Positions 54,882 through 64,000 are shown, counted from the first letter of the stretch. The stretch is DNA of 64,000 bases from Nocardia sp. NBC_01329 (GCF_035956715.1 NZ_CP108381.1:1550001-1614000), one strand, 5' to 3'. A program made the numbers and translations. Notes: a model not told the origin generated them from the letters alone.

Positions 54882-56518
54882 CAGGTCTCCTGCGGTGCGC
54901 GCAGTTTCGGGGCCCGTTCGATCCCGCGTGCGGCGAGCTCGTCCCGGATACGTTCGCGCAGTACGTATTTCTTGATCTTGGTGCCGGACATCGGCCATTC
55001 GTCGACGAACCGGACGTAGCGGGGTGCCCGATAGGTCGCGATACTGCCGAGGCAGTAGTCGATGATCTCCTGTTCGGTCACCGTCGCGCCCGGGGCCAGT
55101 TCGATGAAGGCGGCCGGCACCTCGACGTAGTAGGAATCCGGCGCGGCTACCACCTGCACGATATGAACAGCGGGATGACGAAGCAGGAAGTCCTCCACCT
55201 CGACCGCGGAGACGTTCTCCCCTCCCACTTTGAGCATGTCCTTGAGGCGGCTCACGAAGGTGACCCGGCCCTCGGCATCCATGACCGCCACATCACCCGT
55301 GTGAAACCAGCCCTGCTCGTCGAAGCACCGTGCGGTGAGTTCCGGATCGTGCAGGTAGCCGTCGAAACAATTGGTCCCACGGAACAGCAGTTCGCCTTCG
55401 GAACCGGGCGGTAGATCGAGCCCGGTCTCGGGATCGACGACCCGGCATTCCATACCGGGCAGCGGCCTGCCGCCGGTGGTGGTCCGCTGCTCCTGGGTAT
55501 CGCTCTGTTCGCTCAGCGAGAGGAAGGACGAGGCCTCGGTCATGCCGAAACAAGAGACCTGTACCGCGTGCGGCAGCCGGTTCGCCATCTCGCGGACGCG
55601 CTCCGGGACACCGACCGTCATCACCAGGCGCAGCGCCGACAGCTCGCGGGTGGCGAAATCCGGATGGTTCAGCACCGGCAGCCAGACCGTCTCGAAACCG
55701 GGCAGAGCGACCGTGGCGCGTTGCGATTCGAGCTGATCGAGCGCGGTATCGGGCCGGAAGAAGCCGACGTGGCAATAGGTGCAGCCCGCATAGATGCTGG
55801 CGATCGCGAAAGCGACCGCACCGATGTGGAACAGGGGGAGCGGAGTCCACACGCGGTCGTTCGCGTCGAGTCCGAGACGAGTGTGCGCCGCGCCCGCCGC
55901 GAACCGGATCAGCGCCTCGTGGCTGATCATGGCGCCCTTCGGGCTGGCGGAGGTGCCGGAGGTGTACATGACCACCGCGGTATCACGGACGCGGACGTAG
56001 CGGCTGCGCTCGTAGAGCACCGCGGGATCCAGTTCCGTTGCGGCGTCGAGGAAGTCGCATTCACTGCGGATACCGGAGGACGGCTCGCCCGGTCCCAACC
56101 GGACCACCTCGCGTAGCCGTGCGGCCTGCTGCCGAACCGTATCGGGAACCGGCGTGTCGGAATGCACGAACAGTAGCCGCATTCGGGAGTGGTTCACCAC
56201 CTGGGCGAGTTCGTGTTCCTTGAACCGGCTGTTGATCGGAACCGGCAGCGCGCCGAGCCGTGTCACCGCGAAAAGCGCAGCAATGGAATCGGGGCAGTTG
56301 GGCAGCAGGATGCCGACCGTATCGCCGGCCGTCACGCCGATGGCGAGTAGTCCGCGGGCGAGTAGGTCGGCTCGGGCCGAGAGCTGCGCATAGGTCACTT
56401 CGACATCCGGGAAGACCAGCGCGGCGCGATCGGGATGTTCGTGGGCCCGCCGATCCAGTAGATCGCCCACTGTCGTGACATCGACCCAGCGCAGCGGTGC
56501 GAGATCTCCACGGTTCAT
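54881..56518 (-). CDS. AMP-dependent acyl-CoA ligase (FadD-like)
   Basis: Protein of 545 residues from ATG 56518. ANL-family motifs: VMYTSGTSASPKGAMISHEA (P-loop), VSCFGMTEASSFLSLSE (A5), LFRGTNCFDGYLHDPEL, GWFHTGDVAVMDAEGRVTFV (A7/A8) and the catalytic Lys region GTKIKKYVLRERI. It activates a carboxylic acid as CoA thioester (or transfers it to a carrier). It could load a PKS starter or re-activate the released chain. It is divergent from the cyclase-like/PKS operon and co-translated with the P450. Confidence 0.93.
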   Translation of the reverse strand: MNRGDLAPLRWVDVTTVGDLLDRRAHEHPDRAALVFPDVEVTYAQLSARADLLARGLLAIGVTAGDTVGILLPNCPDSIAALFAVTRLGALPVPINSRFKEHELAQVVNHSRMRLLFVHSDTPVPDTVRQQAARLREVVRLGPGEPSSGIRSECDFLDAATELDPAVLYERSRYVRVRDTAVVMYTSGTSASPKGAMISHEALIRFAAGAAHTRLGLDANDRVWTPLPLFHIGAVAFAIASIYAGCTYCHVGFFRPDTALDQLESQRATVALPGFETVWLPVLNHPDFATRELSALRLVMTVGVPERVREMANRLPHAVQVSCFGMTEASSFLSLSEQSDTQEQRTTTGGRPLPGMECRVVDPETGLDLPPGSEGELLFRGTNCFDGYLHDPELTARCFDEQGWFHTGDVAVMDAEGRVTFVSRLKDMLKVGGENVSAVEVEDFLLRHPAVHIVQVVAAPDSYYVEVPAAFIELAPGATVTEQEIIDYCLGSIATYRAPRYVRFVDEWPMSGTKIKKYVLRERIRDELAARGIERAPKLRAPQET

Positions 56519-56869
56519 TTCATGACTCCGAATCCACCGGAACAGCGCCTCCGGCAGGCGGGAACGTACCGCACCGAATGCGGTGCCGCAAACGGTAGCT
56601 CGAAAGCCGGGAATGGGGCAATCCCGACATGGATCACAGGGGGTTGTCGGGGCGCGGAACGGCTTCTCCATGTCCTTTTGCGCGTGCTGATGCAAGTTTG
56701 CACTTTCCCAATGCTGGGGGTTCGTATGGGTGGTTGCGTTGTGTTAGCTTCGCCGGTGTCGGCGTCTCTTCGCCGTATGAATGTCCCCGGTGGTGCGCGG
56801 AGCGAATGTGAACAATCGAAATACTTTTGGTCGCGGTACTCTCCCGGAAAACACTCGGCGTTAGCCGAC
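56519..56869. promoter_or_regulatory. Divergent control region of the polyketide cluster
   Basis: 351 bases between the ligase and the cyclase-like gene, lower in GC than the genes around it. A palindrome TGCAA-GT-TTGCA (56691-56702) overlaps a possible plus-strand promoter TTGCAC-N18-TCGTAT (56698-56727). No regulator gene of the cluster is visible on this side. Confidence 0.45.
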
Positions 56870-57856
56870 ATGCTTTCCGCTCATTTCGAAAGCCGTTCGC
56901 TATCGGTTCATCAGGTGGTAGCGGATGCCTGCGAGTATTTCCGCGCGGCCCAGCAGCCCGACGGATCGATCGCGGAGGACCCCTCGATCGTGGTGTTCCA
57001 GGAGTGGGACTCGGTCAACGCGCTGAAGGCTATCGCGCTGTGGCACAGAGAGTTACCCGCTGAATTCGACTCCGTAACCGACCGGGTACTCGCCTTCCTG
57101 GCCGGTCGCGAGAGGCCGACCGGTATGCTCAGCTGGGGCGCGGCCGAGATCGGACCCGCCGAGTACTGTACGGAAACCAGTAGCGAGTACATCTCATCGC
57201 TCGCGCTCCTCGGATCCGGTGCGGAGGCCCGCCGGAAAGCGGAATTCCTGCGGAGCAGGCAACTACCAGAGGGTCCGTGGGCGGAAGTACACAGTCATAT
57301 CCCGCGGGCTTTTCAACTGGAGTCCTCGGTTACCGGGTTTGCCCTGTGTGCACTGGACGAGGCCGGGGTCGACCCGGACCGTCTCGACGAAGCCCTCGAT
57401 TATCTCGCCGGTAGGCAGGATGACGAAGGTCATTTCGGAATCAACTGGTACTACTACTGCACGCACTACTACCTGATGCGCCCCGCGGTTGCGGCCCTCG
57501 TGCAGTTCGGCAACTACGCTGCCGCGGCCCGAGCGCGTGATTTCGTATTGAAACAGCAACGGCCGGACGGCAGCTGGTTCTCCGAGGTCGCCGGGTTCCG
57601 AGGTGAGCCGTCGGCGCCCGAATTACAGACCGCGCTCGCGCTGATGACACTCGCCCATACCGGAATGGGAGTCGGCGAACCTCCGGTGCGGCGCGCGGTG
57701 GACTGGCTACTGGACCGGCGGCGCGACGACGGCTCCTGGTTCGGCGGCAGGTACCCCTACCCGGAGACCGAGAGCTACAGCGCGTTTCGTGCCACTCAGG
57801 ACGTCTACACCACGGCGCAGGTGCTCGCCGCCTTCAAATATCTGGAGCAGCAATGA
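56870..57856 (+). CDS. Squalene-cyclase/prenyltransferase-repeat protein, single barrel
   Basis: Protein of about 328 residues. It shows repeated QW-type motifs of alpha/alpha barrels: QQPDGSIAED (from residue 28), RQLPEGPWAEV, RQDDEGHFGIN, QQRPDGSWFSE and RRRDDGSWFGG. The length fits one barrel, about half a squalene-hopene cyclase. The DXDD acid motif of class II terpene cyclases is not seen. Aromatic and acidic clusters (FQEWDSVNAL, INWYYYCTHYYLM) could line a pocket. ATG 56870 is chosen; an upstream ATG at 56777 lies in AT-richer, promoter-like sequence. Its stop overlaps the PKS start (ATGA), so it is made together with the PKS and probably acts on its product. Confidence 0.85.
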   Translation: MLSAHFESRSLSVHQVVADACEYFRAAQQPDGSIAEDPSIVVFQEWDSVNALKAIALWHRELPAEFDSVTDRVLAFLAGRERPTGMLSWGAAEIGPAEYCTETSSEYISSLALLGSGAEARRKAEFLRSRQLPEGPWAEVHSHIPRAFQLESSVTGFALCALDEAGVDPDRLDEALDYLAGRQDDEGHFGINWYYYCTHYYLMRPAVAALVQFGNYAAAARARDFVLKQQRPDGSWFSEVAGFRGEPSAPELQTALALMTLAHTGMGVGEPPVRRAVDWLLDRRRDDGSWFGGRYPYPETESYSAFRATQDVYTTAQVLAAFKYLEQQ

Positions 57857-60800
57857 ACTACAGCGGTAGCGAGCCTGTGGCCATCATCGGGATCGGGTGC
57901 CGGCTACCCGGCGGCGTCTCCGGACCCGGGGAACTGTGGGATCTCCTGGAACAGGGTGTGGACGCGATCACGCCCACACCCGAAGACCGCTGGGATGTCG
58001 ACCGGTTCTATTCACCGAAACCGCAGCAGCCGGGCCGGATCAGCGCGCGCCACGGCGGCTACCTCGACGAGGTCGACACCTTCGACGCGGCCTTCTTCGG
58101 AATCTCGGGACGTATCGCCGAACAGATGGACCCGCAGCAGCGACAGCTGCTGGAAGTGACCTGGGAGACCTTCGAGGACGCGGGTATCGTGCCCGGCGCC
58201 TGCGCAGGAACTCGGACCGGTGTGTTCATCGGTGCGTGCAGCCAGGACTACGGTGCGCTTCAGTCCGCGCCGAGTGAAGTGGAGGGGCTCGGGCCGCATT
58301 CGGCGACCGGCACCTTCATGAGCATCGTCTCCAATCGGCTTTCCTACACATTCGATCTGCGCGGGCCGAGTATGACCATCGATACGGCGTGCTCGTCCTC
58401 GCTGGTCGCCGTGCACCTGGCCGTGGAGAGCCTGCGCCGCGGGGAGAGCGAGCTGGCCCTGGCCGGTGGCGTGAACCTGATGCTGACACCACAGTTCGGT
58501 ATCGCGCTGAGCCAGGCCGCCATGCTGTCCCCGGGCGGCCGGTCCCGGGCGTTCGACGCCGCGGCCGACGGCTATGTCCGCGGCGAAGGGGTCGGGCTGG
58601 TGCTGCTGAAACCGCTCAGTGCCGCCCGCGCCGCCGGCGACCGGATCTACGCACTGGTCCACGGCAGCGCCGTCAACCAGGACGGTCGCACCCAGGGCAT
58701 CACGGTGCCCAGTGGCGAATCGCAGCAGGCCAACTTCCGCGCCGCGCTCGCGGCGGCGGGGGTGGCGCCCGCCGAGATCGGCTACGTGGAGGCGCACGGG
58801 ACCGGTACACCGGTGGGCGACCCGATCGAGGCGAACGCGCTCGGCCGGGTCTTGAGTGCCGGACGGGAACCGGGCCGTGCCGCGCTGTTGGGGTCGATCA
58901 AGACGAATATCGGTCACCTCGAGGCCGCCGCGGGCATCGCCGGGTTGATCAAGGCCGCCCTGTGTGTGCGGTATCGGCGAGTGCCGCCGAGCCTGCACTA
59001 CCGCGAGGGCAACCCGGATATCGATTTCGAAACGCTGCCCATCGCGGTGGCCGCGACCGGACAGCAGTGGCCCACCGGGCATGCGGTGGCCTACGCCAGC
59101 GTCAACTCCTTCGGTTTCGGCGGTACGAACGCAAATGTCGTCCTGGGCGAAGCGATCATGGAACCCGAGCCCGCTGCTGAACCCGGCGGACCCGAATCCG
59201 CCCCGGCGCCGACCGTACTCACCTTCAGCGCGCGCAGCGCGGCGGCTCTCGACGAACTGGGTGCGCGGCACGCGGCGGCTCTCGACGAGGCCGGTGATCT
59301 GGCCTCCTACAGTGCGGCCTCAGCGCTGCGGCGCGGCCACCACGAGTTCCGCCGGGCCGTCGTCGCCGGCGATACAGCGGAGGCCGCGGCGAAACTGCGC
59401 GCGGGCCTGGTGGTCACCGGGCAGGCCCGCCGCGGCGGCAGCGGGAAGATCGCGTTCGTCTTCAACGGGCAGGGACCACAGTGGTACGCCATGGGGCGCA
59501 CCCTGCTGGAAACCTCCGAGGTGTACCGGGACAAGATCGTCGAATGCGACCGAGTCGCTCGGCAGTACATTGATTGGTCGATTCACGAGGCGCTCACCGC
59601 CGACGAGGAATCGTCGCGCATCGGGGAGACCCGCTACCTGCAGCCGACCATGTTCGCACTCCAGGTGGCGCTCGCCGCGCTGTGGCGGTCCCGGGGTATC
59701 GAGCCGGACGCTGTGGTCGGGCACAGCATGGGTGAGATCGCCGCCGCGCACGTCTCGGGGGCGCTGAGCCTGTCCGAGGCGCTGAAGGTCATCTGTCACC
59801 GGGCGCGGATCCAGGACGAGGCGGACCCGACCGGCGGCATGATGTTCGTCGCGGTTTCCGAGACACAGGCCGAGGAACTGGCCGCGCGGCATCCCGACGA
59901 TGTGTGGGTATCCGCCTTGAACAGCCCGAAAGCGAGCACTCTGTCCGGGCGACGCCCGGTACTCGAGGCATTGGCCACCGATCTGGCCGACCGTGGGATC
60001 TTCGCTCGCCTGCTTCGGGTGAACTGTGCCTGCCACAGCCGCGATATGGACCCGCTGCGGGAAGAGCTCCTCGAAGCGCTCGGGGAGATCGCGCATTCCG
60101 ATACCGATATCCCGCTGTATTCGACGCTCACCGGCGCCCGTATCGAAGGTTCGGAACTCGGCACCGAATACTGGTGGCGCAATTTCCGGCAACCGGTGCT
60201 GTTCGAATCGGCGATCCGGGCAATGCTGGCAGCCGGCTACGACACGTTCATCGAGCTGAGCCCGCATCCGGTACTGGCCAACTCGGTCACCGAGATCTCC
60301 GCCGACGCCGTCGTCGTGCCGTCGCTCCTGCGGAAGAAGGACGACTGGGCGGTATTCCTCGACACCTTCGCCCGGCTCTACACCGGCGGTCACGCAGTGG
60401 ATTGGCAGCGCCGCTATCCGGCCGGTGCCCCGGTGATCGAGGTGCCCGGGAATCCGTGGATCCGGCAGTCGTTCTGGAACGAGAGCGAGGTCTCGCAGCG
60501 GTACCGGGCGGGCGGGCAGCGCCATCCGATGCTCAAACCGGTGGACGGAGCCCGGCCGACCTGGGAGATCAGCTGGGACGACCACCGGCTGTCCTGGGTC
60601 CGGGAACACGATGTGTTCGGTTCGGTGATCGTGCCGGGCGCGGCCTATATCGAGGCGGCCTTGGCCGCGGCGGCCGAGGCGACAGGGCAATCGTGCGCAC
60701 TGGAGTTCGTCGAATTCGAGCGCGCGTGTGTGCTCTCGGACGAACCGCAGGTCAGCCGCCTCGAACTCGACCCGGAGAACGGGACCTTCGAATTCGGTCA

Positions 60801-63800
60801 GCGCTCGGTGCGCGGTGACACCTGGTTGCGCAATGCCCGCGGTCGTTTCCACGCCCTGGACTCCGGCGCCGAGTGCCCGGAGGTCTTCGACCTGGCCGCG
60901 ATCCGCGAACGGTGCACGGCAACCGCGAAAGCCATCGATGTGTACGGGCGGTTCGCCGAGTGCGGCTATGCCTACGGGCCTGCCTTCTGCGGTATCGATC
61001 GAATCGATATCGGACGGGGTGAGGCGCTCGCTCGTATCACGGTCCCGCGGGTGCTGCGTCGCCGCGGCGACAACTATCTGTTCCATCCCGCCGTACTCGA
61101 CGCCTGCTTCCAGAGCGCCATCCTGCATCCCGTCCCGCAATATCCGGGCCGCCTGCTCCCGATCAGCTATCTGCCCACCGGTATCGAGCGAGTCCGGGTG
61201 TACAACCGGGTCGAAGTGCCGGTGTGGTGCTACACCCGGCCCCGTAGGAACGACGACACCTTGCTCGTCGATATCTACCTGCTCGACGATTCGGGTGCCG
61301 TGGTCGCCGAATACACCTCGTTGTCCGGTAAGGCGGTGCGTACCCGTACCGACCGCGCGGATGCCGGCCTCGACGAGCATTTCTATACCCTCGAATGGCA
61401 GTCGGCCGGTCTGGTGGCCCCACCCGAGCGCAGCGCGTTCACCGCGGATCCCGGCGCCGTCGCCGCCGATATCGCCCCGCTGGCGGAGCTGCTGTCACAG
61501 CGATTCGACAGCACGGCCTACGCCACCGGGTATCAGCGCGATATAGCCCGATTGTGTGCGACCTATGTGGCCCGCTGCCTGCAGGCGTTCGGACCCGCGG
61601 ACGAGTTCACGGTGGCGGAGCTCGTCGGCCTGCTCCCGAAATATCATCGCGCCCTGCAAGGCTTGCTGAGGCTGCTCGTCGATTACGGCATGTTGGGTGA
61701 GGACGGTGAGAAGTACCGGCTCGCCGCGGCGGCCGAGGACGACGCGGAGGCGCAGTGGGCGGCGCTGTTCGCCGCATATCCCGCCTGTGCGTGGGAACTG
61801 CTGCTGCTGCGCCGAACCGGCCCGCATCTGCACGAGGTACTGACCGGTGCCGCCGACCCCCTCGAATTGCTGTTCGCCGACGGATCCCTGGTGGATCTCG
61901 AGGCGATCTATCAGAATTCGCCGATCGCCCGGTTCTACAACGTACTGGGTCGCGAGGTGGTGCGCCGCCTGGCCGATTCCGCCGACCGGCGGCGCACCAT
62001 CCGCGTGCTGGAAGTCGGTGGCGGCACCGGCGGGCTCACCGCGAGCCTGCTGCCCGTGCTGCCCGCCGACCGATGCGAATACGTCTTCACCGATATCTCC
62101 CCGGCATTTCTCGCCTCGGCCCGGGAACGTTTCGCCGGGCACGATTTCGTGGACTATCGGGTGCTGGACATCGAACACGATCCGGCTGCTCAGGGAATCG
62201 ACGCCGCGACATTCGATCTCGTGGTCGCCTCCGATGTGGTACACGCGACCGCCGACGCCAAGAAGACATTGCTCTTCCTGCAGGACATGCTCGCACCCGG
62301 CGGCATGCTCATGCTGCTGGAGGCCACCCCGGGTAACCCCTGGCTGGACCTGACCTTCGGCCTCACCGAAGGCTGGTGGTCGTTCCGGGACCAGCGGTTG
62401 CGCCCCCAGACCCCGCTGCTGGCGGCGGCGGGTTGGGAAGAACTGCTGCGGTCACTGGACTTCGATGACGTGGTCGCACTCGGAGATCCGGCGCACCGCG
62501 GCGCCGGATCACAGTCGGTGATCGTGGCCCGCACGGCCGCCGAACAGCTACTGCCGGCCCGCTCGGTCCCGGCGCAGCCGCTGGGCACCTGGCTCGTGCT
62601 CGCCGACGGCGATCCACTGGCCGAAGAACTGGCCGGCGAATCGGAGCGGCACGGCGGACGCGCGATCGTGGTGCGTGAACCGGGCGATATCGATATCGAC
62701 GAGGTGGCGCCCGACGCGATCATCGACCTGCGTCGTGGGCTAGGCGGTCCCTTCGAGGAGGAGCTGATCGCGACGACCGGAGCCGTCCTCGATCTCCTGC
62801 GCCGCGTCTGCCGCGACAATCGCGAAGAATGGCCGCGAATTGTCGAGGTGACCCGTGGAGCGCATGCGTTCCGGTGCGCGGAAACCGACCCCGCCGGCGC
62901 CGCGGTGTGGGGTCTGGCCGCGGTGGTCGCCGTGGAACTGCCGCGGTTGCGTTTCACCGCGGTGGATCTGGACTCCGAGCCCGCACCCGGAGATCTCGAC
63001 GCGATCCTGGCGGAGATATCGGCCGACGGCCGCGAACGGGAAGTCCTGGTCCGTGGCGGTGAACGGTTCGTCCGCCGACTCGAATCCGGGACGACGCGCC
63101 CGGATCTCGTCTCCGGGACGACGGTGCCGACGGAACACGGCTTCGTACTGACCTCGGCAGCGCCCGGCGCGTTGGATTCGCTGTGTTACCACCAGCGCGA
63201 CCGTATCGCGCCCGCGGCCGGGGAGGTCGAGATCGAGGTAATCTCGGCGGGCTTGAATTTCCTGGATGTGATGACCGCGCTCGGCCAGATCCCACCGTTG
63301 GAATCGGCCACCGAGCTGCGTTTCGGTGCCGAATGCGCGGGAGTGATCACCCGGGTCGGCAGTGGAGTCGACGATTTGCGTGTGGGTGAGGCGGTCGTGG
63401 CGGTCAGCCCCGCCCAGGGCAGCCTCGGTACCCATCTCACTATCTCCGCGGCCCATGTGGTCCCGAAACCGGAAACACTCGGTTTCGACGCGGCCGGATC
63501 GGTTCCCATCGTTTTCCTCACCGCCTGGTACGCCCTACACGAACTCGCGCGGATCGGCGCGGGGGAGCGGGTCCTGATCCACGCCGGTACCGGCGGCACC
63601 GGCCTGGCCGCGGTGCAGATCGCCCGCGCGGCCGGAGCCGAGGTGTTCGCGACGGCCGGTAGCCCCGCCAAACGTGACCTGCTGCGCGCCCTCGGCGTCC
63701 GTGCGGTGTTCGATTCGCGGTCACTGGATTTCGCCGACCGGATCCGCGCGGCTACCGGTGGCACGGGCGTGGATGTGGTGCTGAACTCCATCGCCGGGGA

Positions 63801-64000
63801 AGGGGCCGCGCGTAGCCTGGCCTGCCTGGCCCCCTACGGGCGCTTTGTCGAATTGGGCAAACGTGATCTGCTGCAGGACCGCAGGATGGGGTTGCGTCCG
63901 TTCCTGCGCAATCTCACCTATTTCGCCTTCGATCTGCGACAGCTGCTGGTGGACCGCCCGCAGGCGACCAATACGGTGTTCCGGACATTGATGGCGCGCT
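57853..64000 (+). CDS. Highly reducing type I PKS, KS-AT-DH-cMT-(psiKR)-ER (cut by window end)
   Basis: The first 2049 residues are in the window with no stop. Domains: KS (residues ~8-425; Cys180 in DTACSSSLVA, His315 in VEAHGTGTP, His355 in NIGHLEAAAG); AT (~535-810; Ser625 in GHSMGE, and CACHS at 725-729 in place of YASH/HAFH); DH (~890-1170; His919-G-P motif HDVFGSVIVP, Asp1083 in FHPAVLDACFQ); C-methyltransferase (~1350-1560; LEVGGGTGGLT at 1386); a structural KR half (~1575-1760); ER (~1780 to the edge; NADPH loop HAGTGGTGLAAVQIA at 1910). A catalytic KR and ACP should follow beyond the window. There is no loading module or docking segment before the KS. This is the order of fungal-type highly reducing iterative PKSs. 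Confidence 0.96.
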   Translation, partial: MNYSGSEPVAIIGIGCRLPGGVSGPGELWDLLEQGVDAITPTPEDRWDVDRFYSPKPQQPGRISARHGGYLDEVDTFDAAFFGISGRIAEQMDPQQRQLLEVTWETFEDAGIVPGACAGTRTGVFIGACSQDYGALQSAPSEVEGLGPHSATGTFMSIVSNRLSYTFDLRGPSMTIDTACSSSLVAVHLAVESLRRGESELALAGGVNLMLTPQFGIALSQAAMLSPGGRSRAFDAAADGYVRGEGVGLVLLKPLSAARAAGDRIYALVHGSAVNQDGRTQGITVPSGESQQANFRAALAAAGVAPAEIGYVEAHGTGTPVGDPIEANALGRVLSAGREPGRAALLGSIKTNIGHLEAAAGIAGLIKAALCVRYRRVPPSLHYREGNPDIDFETLPIAVAATGQQWPTGHAVAYASVNSFGFGGTNANVVLGEAIMEPEPAAEPGGPESAPAPTVLTFSARSAAALDELGARHAAALDEAGDLASYSAASALRRGHHEFRRAVVAGDTAEAAAKLRAGLVVTGQARRGGSGKIAFVFNGQGPQWYAMGRTLLETSEVYRDKIVECDRVARQYIDWSIHEALTADEESSRIGETRYLQPTMFALQVALAALWRSRGIEPDAVVGHSMGEIAAAHVSGALSLSEALKVICHRARIQDEADPTGGMMFVAVSETQAEELAARHPDDVWVSALNSPKASTLSGRRPVLEALATDLADRGIFARLLRVNCACHSRDMDPLREELLEALGEIAHSDTDIPLYSTLTGARIEGSELGTEYWWRNFRQPVLFESAIRAMLAAGYDTFIELSPHPVLANSVTEISADAVVVPSLLRKKDDWAVFLDTFARLYTGGHAVDWQRRYPAGAPVIEVPGNPWIRQSFWNESEVSQRYRAGGQRHPMLKPVDGARPTWEISWDDHRLSWVREHDVFGSVIVPGAAYIEAALAAAAEATGQSCALEFVEFERACVLSDEPQVSRLELDPENGTFEFGQRSVRGDTWLRNARGRFHALDSGAECPEVFDLAAIRERCTATAKAIDVYGRFAECGYAYGPAFCGIDRIDIGRGEALARITVPRVLRRRGDNYLFHPAVLDACFQSAILHPVPQYPGRLLPISYLPTGIERVRVYNRVEVPVWCYTRPRRNDDTLLVDIYLLDDSGAVVAEYTSLSGKAVRTRTDRADAGLDEHFYTLEWQSAGLVAPPERSAFTADPGAVAADIAPLAELLSQRFDSTAYATGYQRDIARLCATYVARCLQAFGPADEFTVAELVGLLPKYHRALQGLLRLLVDYGMLGEDGEKYRLAAAAEDDAEAQWAALFAAYPACAWELLLLRRTGPHLHEVLTGAADPLELLFADGSLVDLEAIYQNSPIARFYNVLGREVVRRLADSADRRRTIRVLEVGGGTGGLTASLLPVLPADRCEYVFTDISPAFLASARERFAGHDFVDYRVLDIEHDPAAQGIDAATFDLVVASDVVHATADAKKTLLFLQDMLAPGGMLMLLEATPGNPWLDLTFGLTEGWWSFRDQRLRPQTPLLAAAGWEELLRSLDFDDVVALGDPAHRGAGSQSVIVARTAAEQLLPARSVPAQPLGTWLVLADGDPLAEELAGESERHGGRAIVVREPGDIDIDEVAPDAIIDLRRGLGGPFEEELIATTGAVLDLLRRVCRDNREEWPRIVEVTRGAHAFRCAETDPAGAAVWGLAAVVAVELPRLRFTAVDLDSEPAPGDLDAILAEISADGREREVLVRGGERFVRRLESGTTRPDLVSGTTVPTEHGFVLTSAAPGALDSLCYHQRDRIAPAAGEVEIEVISAGLNFLDVMTALGQIPPLESATELRFGAECAGVITRVGSGVDDLRVGEAVVAVSPAQGSLGTHLTISAAHVVPKPETLGFDAAGSVPIVFLTAWYALHELARIGAGERVLIHAGTGGTGLAAVQIARAAGAEVFATAGSPAKRDLLRALGVRAVFDSRSLDFADRIRAATGGTGVDVVLNSIAGEGAARSLACLAPYGRFVELGKRDLLQDRRMGLRPFLRNLTYFAFDLRQLLVDRPQATNTVFRTLMAR

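Noticed and set aside
59320..61380. Minus-strand frame of 686 codons opposite the PKS
   Set aside because: Antisense to the AT and DH domains, with no protein-like motifs. The plus frame is supported by catalytic residues.
1..64000. tRNA, rRNA, CRISPR arrays, prophage
   Set aside because: None recognised by eye; no repeat-spacer pattern and no phage structural genes.

Overview
The window is high-GC actinobacterial DNA with dense gene packing, many GTG starts and frequent 1-4 base stop/start overlaps. The gene content points to a mycolic-acid actinomycete, most likely Nocardia or a close relative. It includes rbpA, an apolipoprotein N-acyltransferase, FxsA, F420-dependent enzymes, a mycofactocin-type SDR, an XRE/DUF5753 plus DUF397 pair, and large NRPS and PKS genes. 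No rRNA, tRNA or CRISPR was recognised.

Layout. 0-9 kb: a cytochrome P450 homologue lacking the ExxR motif, an SDR, a membrane-anchored endonuclease/exonuclease/phosphatase-family protein, a small lipoprotein, a ~700-base decayed stretch, the XRE/DUF397 pair, a polysaccharide deacetylase, an XRE regulator divergent from a type I methionine aminopeptidase, and one unrecognised gene. 9-20.9 kb: tldD/pmbA peptidase genes with a TauE-type exporter, a two-component system, fxsA, a PadR/VOC divergent pair with clear operators, a PPOX-family F420 enzyme, an amidohydrolase and lnt. 21.2-36.7 kb: a four-module NRPS (C-A-T)x4-TE translationally coupled to a DrrAB-type ABC exporter. This block lies between lnt and rbpA, which are neighbours in mycobacteria, and is closed by a 42-bp perfect palindrome. 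36.8-41.2 kb: rbpA with a candidate SigH/SigR-type promoter, a small zinc-ribbon-like protein, membrane and wall proteins, an ArsR regulator and a GT9 protein. 41.4-41.95 kb: an apparently orphan cobalamin riboswitch followed by a monooxygenase remnant. 41.9-49.3 kb: an SDR/LLM/SnoaL-like operon with a divergent TetR, a PAP2 membrane protein, a coiled-coil protein, an ArsR-SRPBCC operon with two strong palindromes, and a sterol desaturase-family protein. 49.7-53.5 kb: a secreted protein, an intact IS630-type element, a small membrane protein, a SigB/F-type sigma factor and a flavin reductase-like protein.

53.6-64 kb (runs off the window): a polyketide cluster. A P450 and an acyl-CoA ligase face away from a 328-residue squalene-cyclase-like repeat protein whose stop codon overlaps the start of a large type I PKS. 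The PKS reads KS-AT-DH-cMT-(psiKR)-ER up to the window edge, the order of a highly reducing iterative (fungal-type) PKS. The coupling of this PKS to a single-barrel cyclase-like protein without a DXDD motif is the most interesting candidate for an undescribed pathway here. The NRPS is second: its first adenylation domain carries the exact EntF serine code behind an EntF-like condensation domain, but no aryl-acid genes or MbtH are visible in the window.
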